From positions 62,001 to 126,000 of the forward strand of contig NZ_BILZ01000009.1 of the NCBI RefSeq assembly GCF_004000825.1: DNA of 64,000 nucleotides. The letters run 5' to 3'. Source of the DNA: Paenibacillus kobensis NBRC 15729. Lineage in GTDB: Bacteria; Bacillota; Bacilli; Paenibacillales; Paenibacillaceae. The notes under the pieces were generated by a model that saw only the letters and a list, made by a program, of their open reading frames with translations, had not been told where the DNA came from and did not search any database. The position numbers and the translations under genes are program-made. Shown one piece after another: positions 27,040-35,442 of this stretch; position 1 is the stretch's first letter; each line of letters starts with the position of its first letter.

Positions 27040-27601
27040 ATGACGTGCGCGCCGGGTGCGGAACCGTTAAACGCGAGGCCAGCTCGCTGAATACGTCCAG
27101 AGCACGGTGAATGCGGTCCGTTATGCCGCTGTTGTGCTCATAATCGGCGGGCTTTTGTTCGAATAGGCTGCGCTGAGCACCGCCGATCGATATCCATTCC
27201 GGACTATTGATCCCGTGCAAGTTGCGAACAATCGCCTGCAACTGCTGGAGCGAGCTGACGCCAATCGGACCGCCTGCCGAGCTGATGGACAACACTGCTT
27301 TGCCGCTGAAATGAGACTGGCCGAGGTAGTCGAGCGCATTTTTCAAAGCGCCGGAGATGCTGCCATGATACTCGGGAGTCGTTAAAATAACGGCATCCGC
27401 TTCTTGCATAGCGCGCTGCAGCTTCACTGCAGAATCATCCGCCCCGGCGTCCGGCGAGTACATTGGCAGCGGCTGTTTGTAGAGATCGAACAATTGAACG
27501 GTATGGCCTTGCCGCGTCAATCTGCCTGCTGCGTACTCCGCGGCGCGGGTGCTCGTAGCATCTTTCCGGTTGCTGCCTGCGATAATTGTAATTTTCATCA
27601 T
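27038..27601 (-). CDS. NADPH-dependent FMN reductase family protein
   Basis: 187 residues, flavodoxin-like fold. MKITIIAGSNRKDATSTRAA binds the FMN phosphate and TPEYHGSISGALKNALDYL is the second flavin loop; the SAGGPIGVSSLQQLQ segment completes the SsuE/azoreductase pattern. It should reduce FMN or quinone/azo substrates in the cytoplasm. AAGGAGGCG precedes the start (tandem ATG codons at 27601 and 27598). The 3' end runs into the 51-bp repeat array, whose last unit encodes the stop. Confidence 0.9.
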   Translation of the reverse strand: MMKITIIAGSNRKDATSTRAAEYAAGRLTRQGHTVQLFDLYKQPLPMYSPDAGADDSAVKLQRAMQEADAVILTTPEYHGSISGALKNALDYLGQSHFSGKAVLSISSAGGPIGVSSLQQLQAIVRNLHGINSPEWISIGGAQRSLFEQKPADYEHNSGITDRIHRALDVFSELASRLTVPHPARTS

Positions 27602-27844
27602 AAAACGCCTCCTTCTTCATATGGGCACTGCCAGGGATGGCATTCGTTTGCTTTTGCGGGTCATAGCTGAATGGTGTTTGTTGTTCGTTGCGGGTGTAGT
27701 TGAATTTGTTGATTTAATCGTAACGAAATCACAGAGGAAATTCGTCGGGAATAAGGAGGATTTTACAAAATTGGAATGTTCGACTTCGGTTGCAGATGGT
27801 CTACGACTTTGGTTGTAGTTGTAGCGGGGGACGCTTGCGGGCAC
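27602..27844. other. Spacer without a recognised gene
   Basis: A region between divergent-facing ends that holds the upstream region of the FMN reductase and no open frame with a ribosome site. The stretch near 27700-27830 is AT- and GT-rich; I see no operator or RNA motif in it. Confidence 0.5.
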
Positions 27845-27885
27845 AAAAAAGGCTGCTCCCCAACCCTAAGGTTCGAGGAGCAGCC
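27845..27885 (-). terminator. Terminator of the two-component operon
   Basis: Read on the minus strand: ggctgctcc / ggagcagcc stem with a 17-base loop, followed by six T. Confidence 0.9.
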
Positions 27886-27908
27886 AACAGCTCTGTATAC
27901 ACCAGCTA

Positions 27909-28577
27909 TTACGTCGCCTGATCCAATCCGTGCTTGACTGCGAATATAGCCGCTTGCGTCCGGTCGGCGAATCCGAGCTTGTCGAGCACATGGCTGACAT
28001 GGGTTTTGACCGTTTTCTCCGTAATGGTCAGCGAATCGCCGATTTCTTTGTTGCTCATGCCAGACGCAATGAGCCGCAGCACCTCGAGCTCGCGCCTAGT
28101 CAGATCGGACAGCCGGGAGGCCGGGTCCTGAGCGTCAGGCTTAGCGGCTGCTTCCGGCGCGGCGAGCAGGCTCATCAACCGGCCGGCGGCGTCGGGATGG
28201 AGCTCGACCTGTCCTTGCCACACGCGCTTGATGGCGCGGACGAGCTCGTCGGGCTCGATATCTTTGAGCAGGTAGCCTTTGGCTCCGGCCCGAATCGCAG
28301 GCAGGACATGATCCTCGTCCGAGAACGAGGTGAGCACGATGACCTTGACGTCAGGGTGAGACTGCTTCAGCCGTCTCGTTACCTCAATGCCATCGAGTAC
28401 AGGCATATGCAGATCCATCAAAATCATATCCGGCGACAATTCTGCGGTGCGCTCGATTGCCTCTTGTCCGTTCGAGGCTTCGCCGATTACCTGAAGGTCG
28501 GCTTGCATGGATAGAAACATTTGCAGCCCTTTGCGCACCATCGCGTGATCATCGGCAAGCAGCAATCGGATCGTCAT
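27909..28577 (-). CDS. NarL/LuxR-family response regulator
   Basis: 222 residues. Receiver domain with acidic pocket DD at 9-10, phospho-acceptor Asp55 (MILMDLHMP), Thr in VLTSF and Lys in GYLLKD; C-terminal LuxR helix-turn-helix with LTRRELEVLRLIASGMSNKE and KTVKTHVSHVLDKLG. It binds DNA after phosphorylation. Its start overlaps the end of the sensor kinase gene by 4 bases, so the two form a translationally coupled pair. It resembles the LiaR/DegU/YxjL group of Firmicutes; targets are unknown. Confidence 0.93.
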   Translation of the reverse strand: MTIRLLLADDHAMVRKGLQMFLSMQADLQVIGEASNGQEAIERTAELSPDMILMDLHMPVLDGIEVTRRLKQSHPDVKVIVLTSFSDEDHVLPAIRAGAKGYLLKDIEPDELVRAIKRVWQGQVELHPDAAGRLMSLLAAPEAAAKPDAQDPASRLSDLTRRELEVLRLIASGMSNKEIGDSLTITEKTVKTHVSHVLDKLGFADRTQAAIFAVKHGLDQAT

Positions 28578-30706
28578 CGTTCCAAATTCACCTCAGTTCG
28601 TATAGCAGCGGAAGGGAGCGGGATCACCACTTCGATGAGCGTACCGCCCGCTCTTCTGCCCGTTGCCGAAAATGTGCCGCCCAGCGCTTCCGCGCGCTCG
28701 CGCATCGTGGACAATCCGAAAGACGGAGGAGCCGAAGTCCGGTTCTTCGAGGCGCCGGACGGCATTCCTTTGCCGTTGTCGCTGACGCGCAGCACCGCTT
28801 CGCCGTCCGATAACGTCAGCGAGATGTCCGCCGAGTTCATGCCGGAATGCTTGCTGACATTGTTAAGCGCCTCTTGTCCGATGCGCCACAGCGCATCCTC
28901 GGCCGCGCGGGGAAGCTCGCGGACACCTTCGACACTCGTCAGAACGCGAAGGCCAAGCTTCTCGCCATACTCGCGCAGCGCGGTCACGAGACCAGCCTGC
29001 AGATCGGAAGGGCGGAGCTGCAAAATGAGAGACCGCATTTCTTTCAGCGCGCTCTGCGACAGGCTCTGCATATCGCGTACGGCAGCGAGCGCCGCATCGG
29101 TGTCGGGCGAAGGGCCGCTCAGCAGGCCTTCGACGCCCCGCGATGTCATGGACAGCGAGAACAGCAACTGGCTGACGGAATCGTGCAGATCGCGGGCCAG
29201 CCGGTTGCGCTCCTCGATCCGGGCAAGCTCTCTGCGGTGTTCGGCCAGCAGCGCGCTGTCGAGAGCTCCGGCGATATGTTCGGCCATCGCTTCTAGCACG
29301 GGCCAATCCGCTTGCGTAATCGCATCGCGCTTGCCGCTGGCCACGACAAGCACAAGGCCGGTTCGGCCGAACGGCAGCGGAACGGCAGCAGCGGTCCTCA
29401 GCTTATAAGGGGCTTTGGAACTGCCGCGCGTACGGTCGCTGAATGCCAGGCAGCCGGCCTCTTCGGGCGTCGCGGCGGACACTTGCCGGCGCAGGGCGGT
29501 TTCTCTTAACCATCTTGCATGCTTTAACGAAATACGCTGCTGAATCGTGCAAGCTTCATCGCTATAGTAGACGGCCCGCAGCGCAAGCTCATTGCCCGAC
29601 ACGTCGTAAAGCGCTGCAGCCGGCCAAGCGAACAGCGTGCTGATCAGCCGCAGCGCGTAGTCGATTAGCGGCTCGGCACTGGAATCGTCGTTGTGTGAAC
29701 CGAGCGCCCGGCTGAATTCGTCCAATCGCGCGAACAGCTCGGCCCGACGCTGCTCAGCCGCATACAGCCGGATCCGCTCGATCGCGCCGCCGATCTGGAA
29801 GGCGACCGATTGGAGAAGCGCCAGCTCATCGTCCGTAAAATGCGTCTTGCCCGGCGCCGCGACGTTCAAAATACCGACGAGCTTCTTGCCCGTTCGCAGC
29901 GGCACGGTGGCGTGATGCGTAATGCCGTAAGTATCGCCCCAGCGGAAAGTTGCGGCATCTTCCAGCCGTTTGCAATTCAAAATATTGATGGCATTGACGA
30001 GCCGTCCGTCCCAGAACCGGTCCAGGCACCAACAGGAGCCGTGGTTCATTCGTTTGCCGCCGTTGCCGGTCAAGGCGGGAGGGAGGTTCTGCTCGGCGAC
30101 AGAGCAGAAGTCCATATAGCTTTCCGACAAGAAGATCCATCCGGTCGTCAGTCCGCTAAGCTCCATTAGCTTCTCCAGCACCGACTGGAGCATAGTGGAG
30201 AGCTCATTCGATTGATTCAGCGTCTCAGCAATGATTTTGAGCAGAATCATCTCCTGAACGCGATGCTTCGGCACCATTAATGCAGCGGAGACGGAGGAGT
30301 TCGATAGCGCACCTTCCTTAAGCGCGGCCTCACACTCCTGATGGCCGTGCGCATCGCCAATGGGATGAGCGATGACGGTATCGCCGCCTGCGCAAGCATT
30401 CGCGAGTCCGCCGCCTGAGGCGTCCTGCGCGCTCGCTTCATTTGAAGCTGCTTCTGCCGAGCAGTCGATATCAGCATCTGGCGCGAGGGCAATGCATGCG
30501 GAGTCCGCCGCGCAGCAGACGCCAGCGTCCTCTGCGGTCTCAGCGTACGCTGCAGCTTGCCCAAGCCTGTCGCTGTCCGCCGCATTGCTAGCTGAATCGC
30601 TGCTAGTTACATTGCCCGCCGCACTGAAGCCAGCAGCCTTTTGCCGCCGCTCATGTTCTTCGCACGGCTGCTGCTCCCGGTGCTGCCCGTTATCGTCTAA
30701 GGCCAT
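28574..30706 (-). CDS. Cytoplasmic GAF-domain histidine kinase (NarX/HisKA_3 type)
   Basis: 710 residues, no membrane helices. Residues 1-140 are a low-complexity Ala/Asp/Ser/Cys-rich extension; then one or two GAF domains (~150-320 and ~330-480), HisKA_3 with His508 in NRLARDLHDSVSQLLFSLSM, and HATPase_c with GQEALNNVSKHS, VSDNGKGMP and FGLSTMRERAEALGG. AAGGAGGCG precedes the ATG at 30706, so the odd extension appears to be translated, although an internal Met144 would give a normal-sized GAF kinase. The start lies 20 bases after ilvA. Confidence 0.9.
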   Translation of the reverse strand: MALDDNGQHREQQPCEEHERRQKAAGFSAAGNVTSSDSASNAADSDRLGQAAAYAETAEDAGVCCAADSACIALAPDADIDCSAEAASNEASAQDASGGGLANACAGGDTVIAHPIGDAHGHQECEAALKEGALSNSSVSAALMVPKHRVQEMILLKIIAETLNQSNELSTMLQSVLEKLMELSGLTTGWIFLSESYMDFCSVAEQNLPPALTGNGGKRMNHGSCWCLDRFWDGRLVNAINILNCKRLEDAATFRWGDTYGITHHATVPLRTGKKLVGILNVAAPGKTHFTDDELALLQSVAFQIGGAIERIRLYAAEQRRAELFARLDEFSRALGSHNDDSSAEPLIDYALRLISTLFAWPAAALYDVSGNELALRAVYYSDEACTIQQRISLKHARWLRETALRRQVSAATPEEAGCLAFSDRTRGSSKAPYKLRTAAAVPLPFGRTGLVLVVASGKRDAITQADWPVLEAMAEHIAGALDSALLAEHRRELARIEERNRLARDLHDSVSQLLFSLSMTSRGVEGLLSGPSPDTDAALAAVRDMQSLSQSALKEMRSLILQLRPSDLQAGLVTALREYGEKLGLRVLTSVEGVRELPRAAEDALWRIGQEALNNVSKHSGMNSADISLTLSDGEAVLRVSDNGKGMPSGASKNRTSAPPSFGLSTMRERAEALGGTFSATGRRAGGTLIEVVIPLPSAAIRTEVNLER

Positions 30707-30725
30707 GCCATCGCCTCCTTGCGTA

Positions 30726-31997
30726 TTAAATCAACAGATTGAACAGCAGCGGGTCCTTGTTCAGTTCATAGAACGTCAGTCCTTTGGCATACATCCGCTC
30801 CATCAGCGGGGCGTAGTCGGCCCGTTGCTTCAGCTCGATGCCGACGAGCGCAGGCCCGTTATCCTTGTTGTGCTGCTTCGTATATTCGAATCTTGTTATA
30901 TCGTCGTTCGGGCCGAGCACGTCGTCGAGAAACTCGCGCAGAGCGCCGGCGCGCTGTGGGAAATTAACCATGAAATAGTGTTTAAGCCCTTCGTAGATGA
31001 GCGAACGTTCTTTAATTTCCTGCATCCGGTCGACGTCGTTATTGCCGCCGCTGACGATGCATACGACGCTCTTGCCTTTGATCTGGTCCCGGTACAGGTC
31101 GAGTGCGGCAATCGGCAGCGCGCCTGCCGGCTCCGCTACGATCGCATTCTCATTATACAAATCAAGCAGCGTCGTGCATACTTTGCCTTCCGGAACAAGC
31201 AGCACGTCATCCAATAGCTCGCGGCATATCTCGAAGGTCAGGTCGCCGATCCGTTTCACCGCTGCGCCGTCGACGAACTTGTCGATTTCGTCCAGCGCCA
31301 CCACTTTGCCTTCGTCGAGCGACCGGCGAAGGGAAGGGGCGCCCTTCGGCTCAATGCCGATGATGCGCGTGTTTGGCGATACTGCCTTCACGTAAGAGGC
31401 GACACCAGCAGCCAGTCCGCCGCCGCCGACCGTGAGGAAAATATAGTCCGGCGAGCTCTCTGCCGCTGCCATAATTTCTTGGCCGATCGTGCCATTGCCG
31501 GCGACGATCTTCGGATCGTCGAACGGATGAATGAATGTCATGCCGGTCCGCTTGCTCTCTGCGATCGCTTGAGCATAAGCGTCGTCGAACGTATCGCCGA
31601 CGAGGACGACCTCTACTTGATCGCCGCCGAAGAAATTCACTTGCTTGACCTTCTGGCGAGGCGTTGTGCTCGGCATGTAGATTTTGCCCGGAATGCCGAG
31701 CGTCTGGCACGAATAGGCAACGCCTTGCGCGTGGTTGCCGGCGCTGGCGCAGATGACGCCTTGCGCGACCTGCTCAGGCGATAACGACCGGATCATATGG
31801 TAGGCGCCGCGTATTTTGAACGAACGGACGATCTGGAGATCTTCTCGTTTCAAGTACACTTCGCATTCGTATCTCTCGGATAAAACACGGCTGTGCTGCA
31901 GCGGAGTGCGGTTGACAACCTCCTTCAGATGGAGGTGGGCTTGCATGATTTCTTCGAGTGTGATGCGTCGCGACTCGTAGCCATTAACTATTGTCAT
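30726..31997 (-). CDS. ilvA: Threonine dehydratase (biosynthetic, isoleucine pathway)
   Basis: 423 residues. Pyridoxal-phosphate Lys61 lies in VRSFKIRGAYHM; SAGNHAQGVAY, the glycine loop TVGGGGLAAGVASY and a C-terminal ACT-like regulatory segment (KHYFMVNFPQRAGALREFL) identify threonine ammonia-lyase of the short, single-regulatory-domain type. It makes 2-oxobutyrate from threonine, the first step to isoleucine. It is preceded by a T-box leader, so it should be induced when a tRNA (most likely tRNA-Ile) is uncharged. The kinase gene follows 20 bases downstream, possibly in the same transcript. Confidence 0.95.
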   Translation of the reverse strand: MTIVNGYESRRITLEEIMQAHLHLKEVVNRTPLQHSRVLSERYECEVYLKREDLQIVRSFKIRGAYHMIRSLSPEQVAQGVICASAGNHAQGVAYSCQTLGIPGKIYMPSTTPRQKVKQVNFFGGDQVEVVLVGDTFDDAYAQAIAESKRTGMTFIHPFDDPKIVAGNGTIGQEIMAAAESSPDYIFLTVGGGGLAAGVASYVKAVSPNTRIIGIEPKGAPSLRRSLDEGKVVALDEIDKFVDGAAVKRIGDLTFEICRELLDDVLLVPEGKVCTTLLDLYNENAIVAEPAGALPIAALDLYRDQIKGKSVVCIVSGGNNDVDRMQEIKERSLIYEGLKHYFMVNFPQRAGALREFLDDVLGPNDDITRFEYTKQHNKDNGPALVGIELKQRADYAPLMERMYAKGLTFYELNKDPLLFNLLI

Positions 31998-32042
31998 GTG
32001 CAGTCATCCTTTCTTTCCTAGGCACTCCTAGTTTCATTGTAC

Positions 32043-32382
32043 ACAAAAAAATCCCGTCCCTCACAGGGACGAGATTTGTACTCGCGTTACCACCCTTATT
32101 CCGCCCGCATCATCTGCCTGCGCAGCCTGCTCGACGTCATAAGCGGACTGCGCGCCGACCGGGACGGCGCTCTATCGCGTACGTGTTCATACGCGTTCCA
32201 TGTAACGGTGGACAGCCGTCCGCGCTTACCGTTCTCGCCATTCGGCGGCTCAGCGCGTCTTCTCAGGGAGGATGCTTAATCTCCGGGCGCACACATCGGC
32301 TTGCAGCGGTATGCCGACTCTCTGTGGAATGCGCGGGCGGGCAGCTTGTTCCCGTCATAGAATTTGATCGAAATTTCGGAAT
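32043..32382 (-). promoter_or_regulatory. T-box riboswitch upstream of ilvA
   Basis: The minus strand carries the T-box AGGGTGGTAACGCG (32083-32096), a preceding AGAGAG apical-loop motif near 32320, and an intrinsic terminator cgtccct / agggacg followed by seven T (32043-32073). The anti-terminator forms when uncharged tRNA pairs with the specifier and the T-box bulge. A possible specifier is ATC (Ile) at 32271-32273, followed by CTCCCTGAG, but I could not fold stem I fully, so the codon is tentative. Confidence 0.93.
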
Positions 32383-32388
32383 ATTTAA

Positions 32389-32418
32389 GTTATACATGCG
32401 GCGGCAGTCTGATGTCAA
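32389..32418 (-). promoter_or_regulatory. Promoter of the T-box/ilvA transcript
   Basis: Minus strand TTGACA, 18-base spacer, TATAAC, about 10 bases upstream of the leader. Confidence 0.8.
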
Positions 32419-32492
32419 GTCCGAAAACTCTGTCCCGCTCGAAACCGGCAAGCCTGCGGTCCTCATGCTGAACCCGCAAGCTTGCTGTACCG

Positions 32493-34082
32493 TTATTCGA
32501 ACGTTTTGATGCCTTGTTTGCGTTGTCTCGCTTGTATCATGTACAAGGTAGTGGCAATTCCTTTTGATCCGAGAACGAACGCTCCCCATGATAAAGGCAG
32601 GCCAATAACGGCATATAGGGCCAATCCGACCCATCTGGACTCGGAAATGCCGCTCTGAATGAGCGATTCGGGCATGATGAATTGGTTGAAAAGCATCGGA
32701 CCCATATAAGCCAACATTAGGATCGGGATGGAGACGTATGCAAGCCATTGCCGGTTTCCGTATCCGTAGGTCAACGTGCTGGCAAGGCTGCTGGAGATGA
32801 TGTATACGAAGTACATCGCGATCATATACACACCGCATAGAACGGCTGTATGCGAGCCAAAATGCTCAGGGCGGACGAACAAGTAGCGCGCTGCCGCACC
32901 GAGTGCCATCCCTCCGGCCAGGCCGCCGAGCCAGATGCCGGACGTTGCCCAAGCTGCCAGCAACCGGGACAGCATGACGGTGAGCCGGCTGTAAGGGAAA
33001 GTGAGCACCCACTCCAGCCTTCGTTTGTTAATATCAAGATTGAAGCGAAGGGTGAGCATCGTCACTGTGAAGATGCCTGGGATAACGATGAGTGCCCGGA
33101 TCAGTTGGACCCAATTGTCGTCCTCCAGCGTGATGAATCCGCCTGCCGTCGTGCCGAGCACTAAGATGCCGTATACCATACGTACCCAGCGAATGGCCGA
33201 GATGTTGCGGAATACGGACCGCTCGAGCGCGTACAGACTCTTGAAGCCGCGGGCATTCGGGCGCTGCGCTTTCGTACGGGATGACAAGAACGATGCTCGA
33301 AGGGCGTGTCCTCCCAGCAGCGACCGCTTGGCGATAATCCAGTCGAACCCGTATTTCGGAATCAGATTCAGACATAGCCGGCGGACGAGCGGGATAAGCA
33401 GGAAGGCACCTGCCGAATAGAGCCATACGCGTCCGGCAGCAAGCCAAGGGCTATCCGGATGCGTAATATATAGGACACCGAGTCCGACTGTAGGGATGCA
33501 CCATATCGAGAAAAATAATGGCAAAAGCCATTGGCGCCAGCCTTGCATGGCGATCATGACGAGCATCGCGATAAACGTAATCAAGATCGTAATTGCGGCG
33601 TACAGCGCCGCATAGGCCAACGCTGCCCCGATGATCCGGTCGCCGTCCGCATATAACGGAGAATCGGTGATAGCGGACGTGAGGACGCTATGAACGGTCG
33701 CGACCAGCCATAATGCGGCCGCGAAGCAGCCAGTCAATGGCAGCGATCCCAGCATTCGTGCATGAACAAGCGTCTCGCGCGGAACCGGAAGCGTCAGCCA
33801 CCACTCACGAAATGCATTTTGCGGCAGCATCAGGATGCGCGTAAAGGTAATCGTAAAAGCGGCGATCCATAACAATACGGCGCCAAGAAGGTAGATTTGC
33901 TCCGGCGTATACCGGTCGGCAAACGCAAGGCGGCAGACGATAATGGCAAGAAGCGTGCCAATGGCCCAGATGCCCGCCGAATTTTTCGATGTCGGCATAT
34001 AAGAGGTGAAGGCCCGCATCTCCATCTTCAGCAATGGATCGTCGAAGGAATGACCAGGCCGGCTTCGTTCGTACTGGTTCAT
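32493..34082 (-). CDS. ABC-2-like permease of a YtrA-regulated transporter
   Basis: 529 residues with about 12 hydrophobic segments. There is no sequence signature I can name, but it overlaps the end of the ABC ATPase gene by 4 bases and is the only membrane partner in the operon, so it is the translocator. Two halves of similar helix layout are joined by a basic cytoplasmic stretch (SSRTKAQRPNARGFKSLYAL). In related operons (ytrABCDEF) such transporters are linked to cell-envelope stress. Confidence 0.82.
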   Translation of the reverse strand: MNQYERSRPGHSFDDPLLKMEMRAFTSYMPTSKNSAGIWAIGTLLAIIVCRLAFADRYTPEQIYLLGAVLLWIAAFTITFTRILMLPQNAFREWWLTLPVPRETLVHARMLGSLPLTGCFAAALWLVATVHSVLTSAITDSPLYADGDRIIGAALAYAALYAAITILITFIAMLVMIAMQGWRQWLLPLFFSIWCIPTVGLGVLYITHPDSPWLAAGRVWLYSAGAFLLIPLVRRLCLNLIPKYGFDWIIAKRSLLGGHALRASFLSSRTKAQRPNARGFKSLYALERSVFRNISAIRWVRMVYGILVLGTTAGGFITLEDDNWVQLIRALIVIPGIFTVTMLTLRFNLDINKRRLEWVLTFPYSRLTVMLSRLLAAWATSGIWLGGLAGGMALGAAARYLFVRPEHFGSHTAVLCGVYMIAMYFVYIISSSLASTLTYGYGNRQWLAYVSIPILMLAYMGPMLFNQFIMPESLIQSGISESRWVGLALYAVIGLPLSWGAFVLGSKGIATTLYMIQARQRKQGIKTFE

Positions 34083-34831
34083 GCGAACACTTCCCTGTAG
34101 CAGGATTCGACGGATTGGCCTTGCGCCCTTAAAGCTTCTGTATCATAGACACCCTTGATCGTTCCGTCGCCGATTAGCAGGATCCGGTCGAACAGCGATT
34201 CCATCTCCCGAATATCGTGCGTCGCGATCAAGAACGTCCGGTCGCCGGCCGCAGCTTCGTCGGCGATGGCAGAGGAAATGTTCTCGCGGGACAACAGATC
34301 GACACCGGTGAAAGGCTCGTCAAGAATGACGAGCGGCGCGCGCCGGGACAGGCAGGTGAGAAGCTGCAGTCTAGCCTCTTGGCCCCGCGAGAGTGTGGCG
34401 ATGCGCAGTGAAACATCGACTTCCAACTTGCGCACCCACTGATTTTCTAACGAGCGGTCCCAATCGGGGTAAATGCCTGACGCGTAGCCGAGCCATTGCT
34501 CGGCGGTCAGCCAGTTCGGCAGCTGTCCTCGGTCCGGCAGAAAAGAAAGATCGCGGAGCGTATCGACCGAGGGCTTACTGCCGAGCACTTCGACAGATCC
34601 TGCACTCGGCTCCATCAACCCGGTCAGAATGCGCATTAAGGTCGACTTGCCGGCACCGTTCGGGCCGAGCAATCCAACGATTGAACCTCTCTTGATCTCG
34701 AACGAGACGCCGTGCAGCACGTTCTTCTTCTTGAATGACATGCTGACCTCGCGGCAGCGGACGGCCAGTTGTGCCGAGTCGGCGGACAGTGTATGCGCGG
34801 CGTCGGCATAGCTATTAAGCATTTGCTTCAT
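34079..34831 (-). CDS. ABC transporter ATP-binding protein
   Basis: 250 residues. Walker A GPNGAGKST, Q-loop LPDRGQLPNW, signature LSRGQEARLQLL (variant of LSGGQ), Walker B LVILDEPFTGVD and switch His in IATHDIREME are all present. The N-terminal ~25 residues before AVRCREVSMSF are extra. The start lies just after the GntR gene and the end overlaps the permease start (ATGA), so the three genes form one operon in the YtrA/YtrB arrangement. Confidence 0.93.
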   Translation of the reverse strand: MKQMLNSYADAAHTLSADSAQLAVRCREVSMSFKKKNVLHGVSFEIKRGSIVGLLGPNGAGKSTLMRILTGLMEPSAGSVEVLGSKPSVDTLRDLSFLPDRGQLPNWLTAEQWLGYASGIYPDWDRSLENQWVRKLEVDVSLRIATLSRGQEARLQLLTCLSRRAPLVILDEPFTGVDLLSRENISSAIADEAAAGDRTFLIATHDIREMESLFDRILLIGDGTIKGVYDTEALRAQGQSVESCYREVFA

Positions 34832-34834
34832 GGG

Positions 34835-35218
34835 TCATTCCTCCTCATTCGCCAATGCGATCAATTCCTCAAGCGTTAAGCCGATGGATGAGGCGAGCTC
34901 TTCCATTCTTCGTACTGCCCCTCTTGCCAGCTCCCGGCGCGACTGCCGGATCGCGTCCGCCTCGTCGGTGACGAAAGTGCCTTGGCCGCGGTGCGTAATG
35001 GTGAGCCGCAGCCGTTCCAGCTCCTGGTAGGCTTTCATGACCGTCGTCGGGTTGACCCGGAGGGAAGCGGCCGTTTCTCTGACCGAAGGCAGCCGAGTGC
35101 CGGGAGCGAGCTGTCCCTTGGCAATCATGGCTCTAATCTGCTCGACGAATTGCTCATACAGAGGACGGGAGGGATCGATCTGAAAGTCTTGTAAGTTCCA
35201 TATGATGTCGGGGGGCAT
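34835..35218 (-). CDS. GntR-family repressor, YtrA subfamily
   Basis: 127 residues: a winged helix-turn-helix (RPLYEQFVEQIRAMIAKGQL, LPSVRETAASLRVNPTTVMK, HRGQGTFV) with only a short C-terminal helical tail, the hallmark of the YtrA subfamily. It should repress its own operon with the downstream ABC transporter. Two inverted repeats with the YtrA operator spacing lie directly upstream (35246-35270 and 35284-35308). Confidence 0.93.
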   Translation of the reverse strand: MPPDIIWNLQDFQIDPSRPLYEQFVEQIRAMIAKGQLAPGTRLPSVRETAASLRVNPTTVMKAYQELERLRLTITHRGQGTFVTDEADAIRQSRRELARGAVRRMEELASSIGLTLEELIALANEEE

Positions 35219-35245
35219 CGAATCACCTCGTCCTACAATGTCTGG

Positions 35246-35308
35246 TGTGTATGGTTACGGACCATACACTAAATCATGGAAACAGTGTATCATGGGTCGC
35301 CATACACT
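35246..35308 (-). promoter_or_regulatory. Two YtrA-type operators and overlapping promoter
   Basis: Site 1: AGTGTA - 13 bases - TACACT at 35284-35308. Site 2: TGTGTA - 13 bases - TACACT at 35246-35270, part of the larger dyad gtgtatggt / accatacac. From memory, B. subtilis YtrA binds AGTGTA-N13-TACACT, which site 1 matches exactly. On the minus strand TTGCAG-17-TACACT forms a plausible promoter inside site 1, so binding would block transcription. Confidence 0.85.
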
Positions 35309-35384
35309 GCAAGAGTCAATCGTAAGTGGCAATCCCTCGTTTGTTGTACCGGGGGTGAATAGCAGGCCGTCTGGGGACTCTATG

Positions 35385-35413
35385 TTGATATCACTAGATT
35401 TTAGGCCTATAAT
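35385..35413 (+). promoter_or_regulatory. Promoter of the first LacI gene
   Basis: TTGATA, 17-base spacer, perfect TATAAT, 30 bases before the GTG start. Confidence 0.82.
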
Positions 35414-35442
35414 TTAGAAAAAACGACAAGGTTGATCATATC

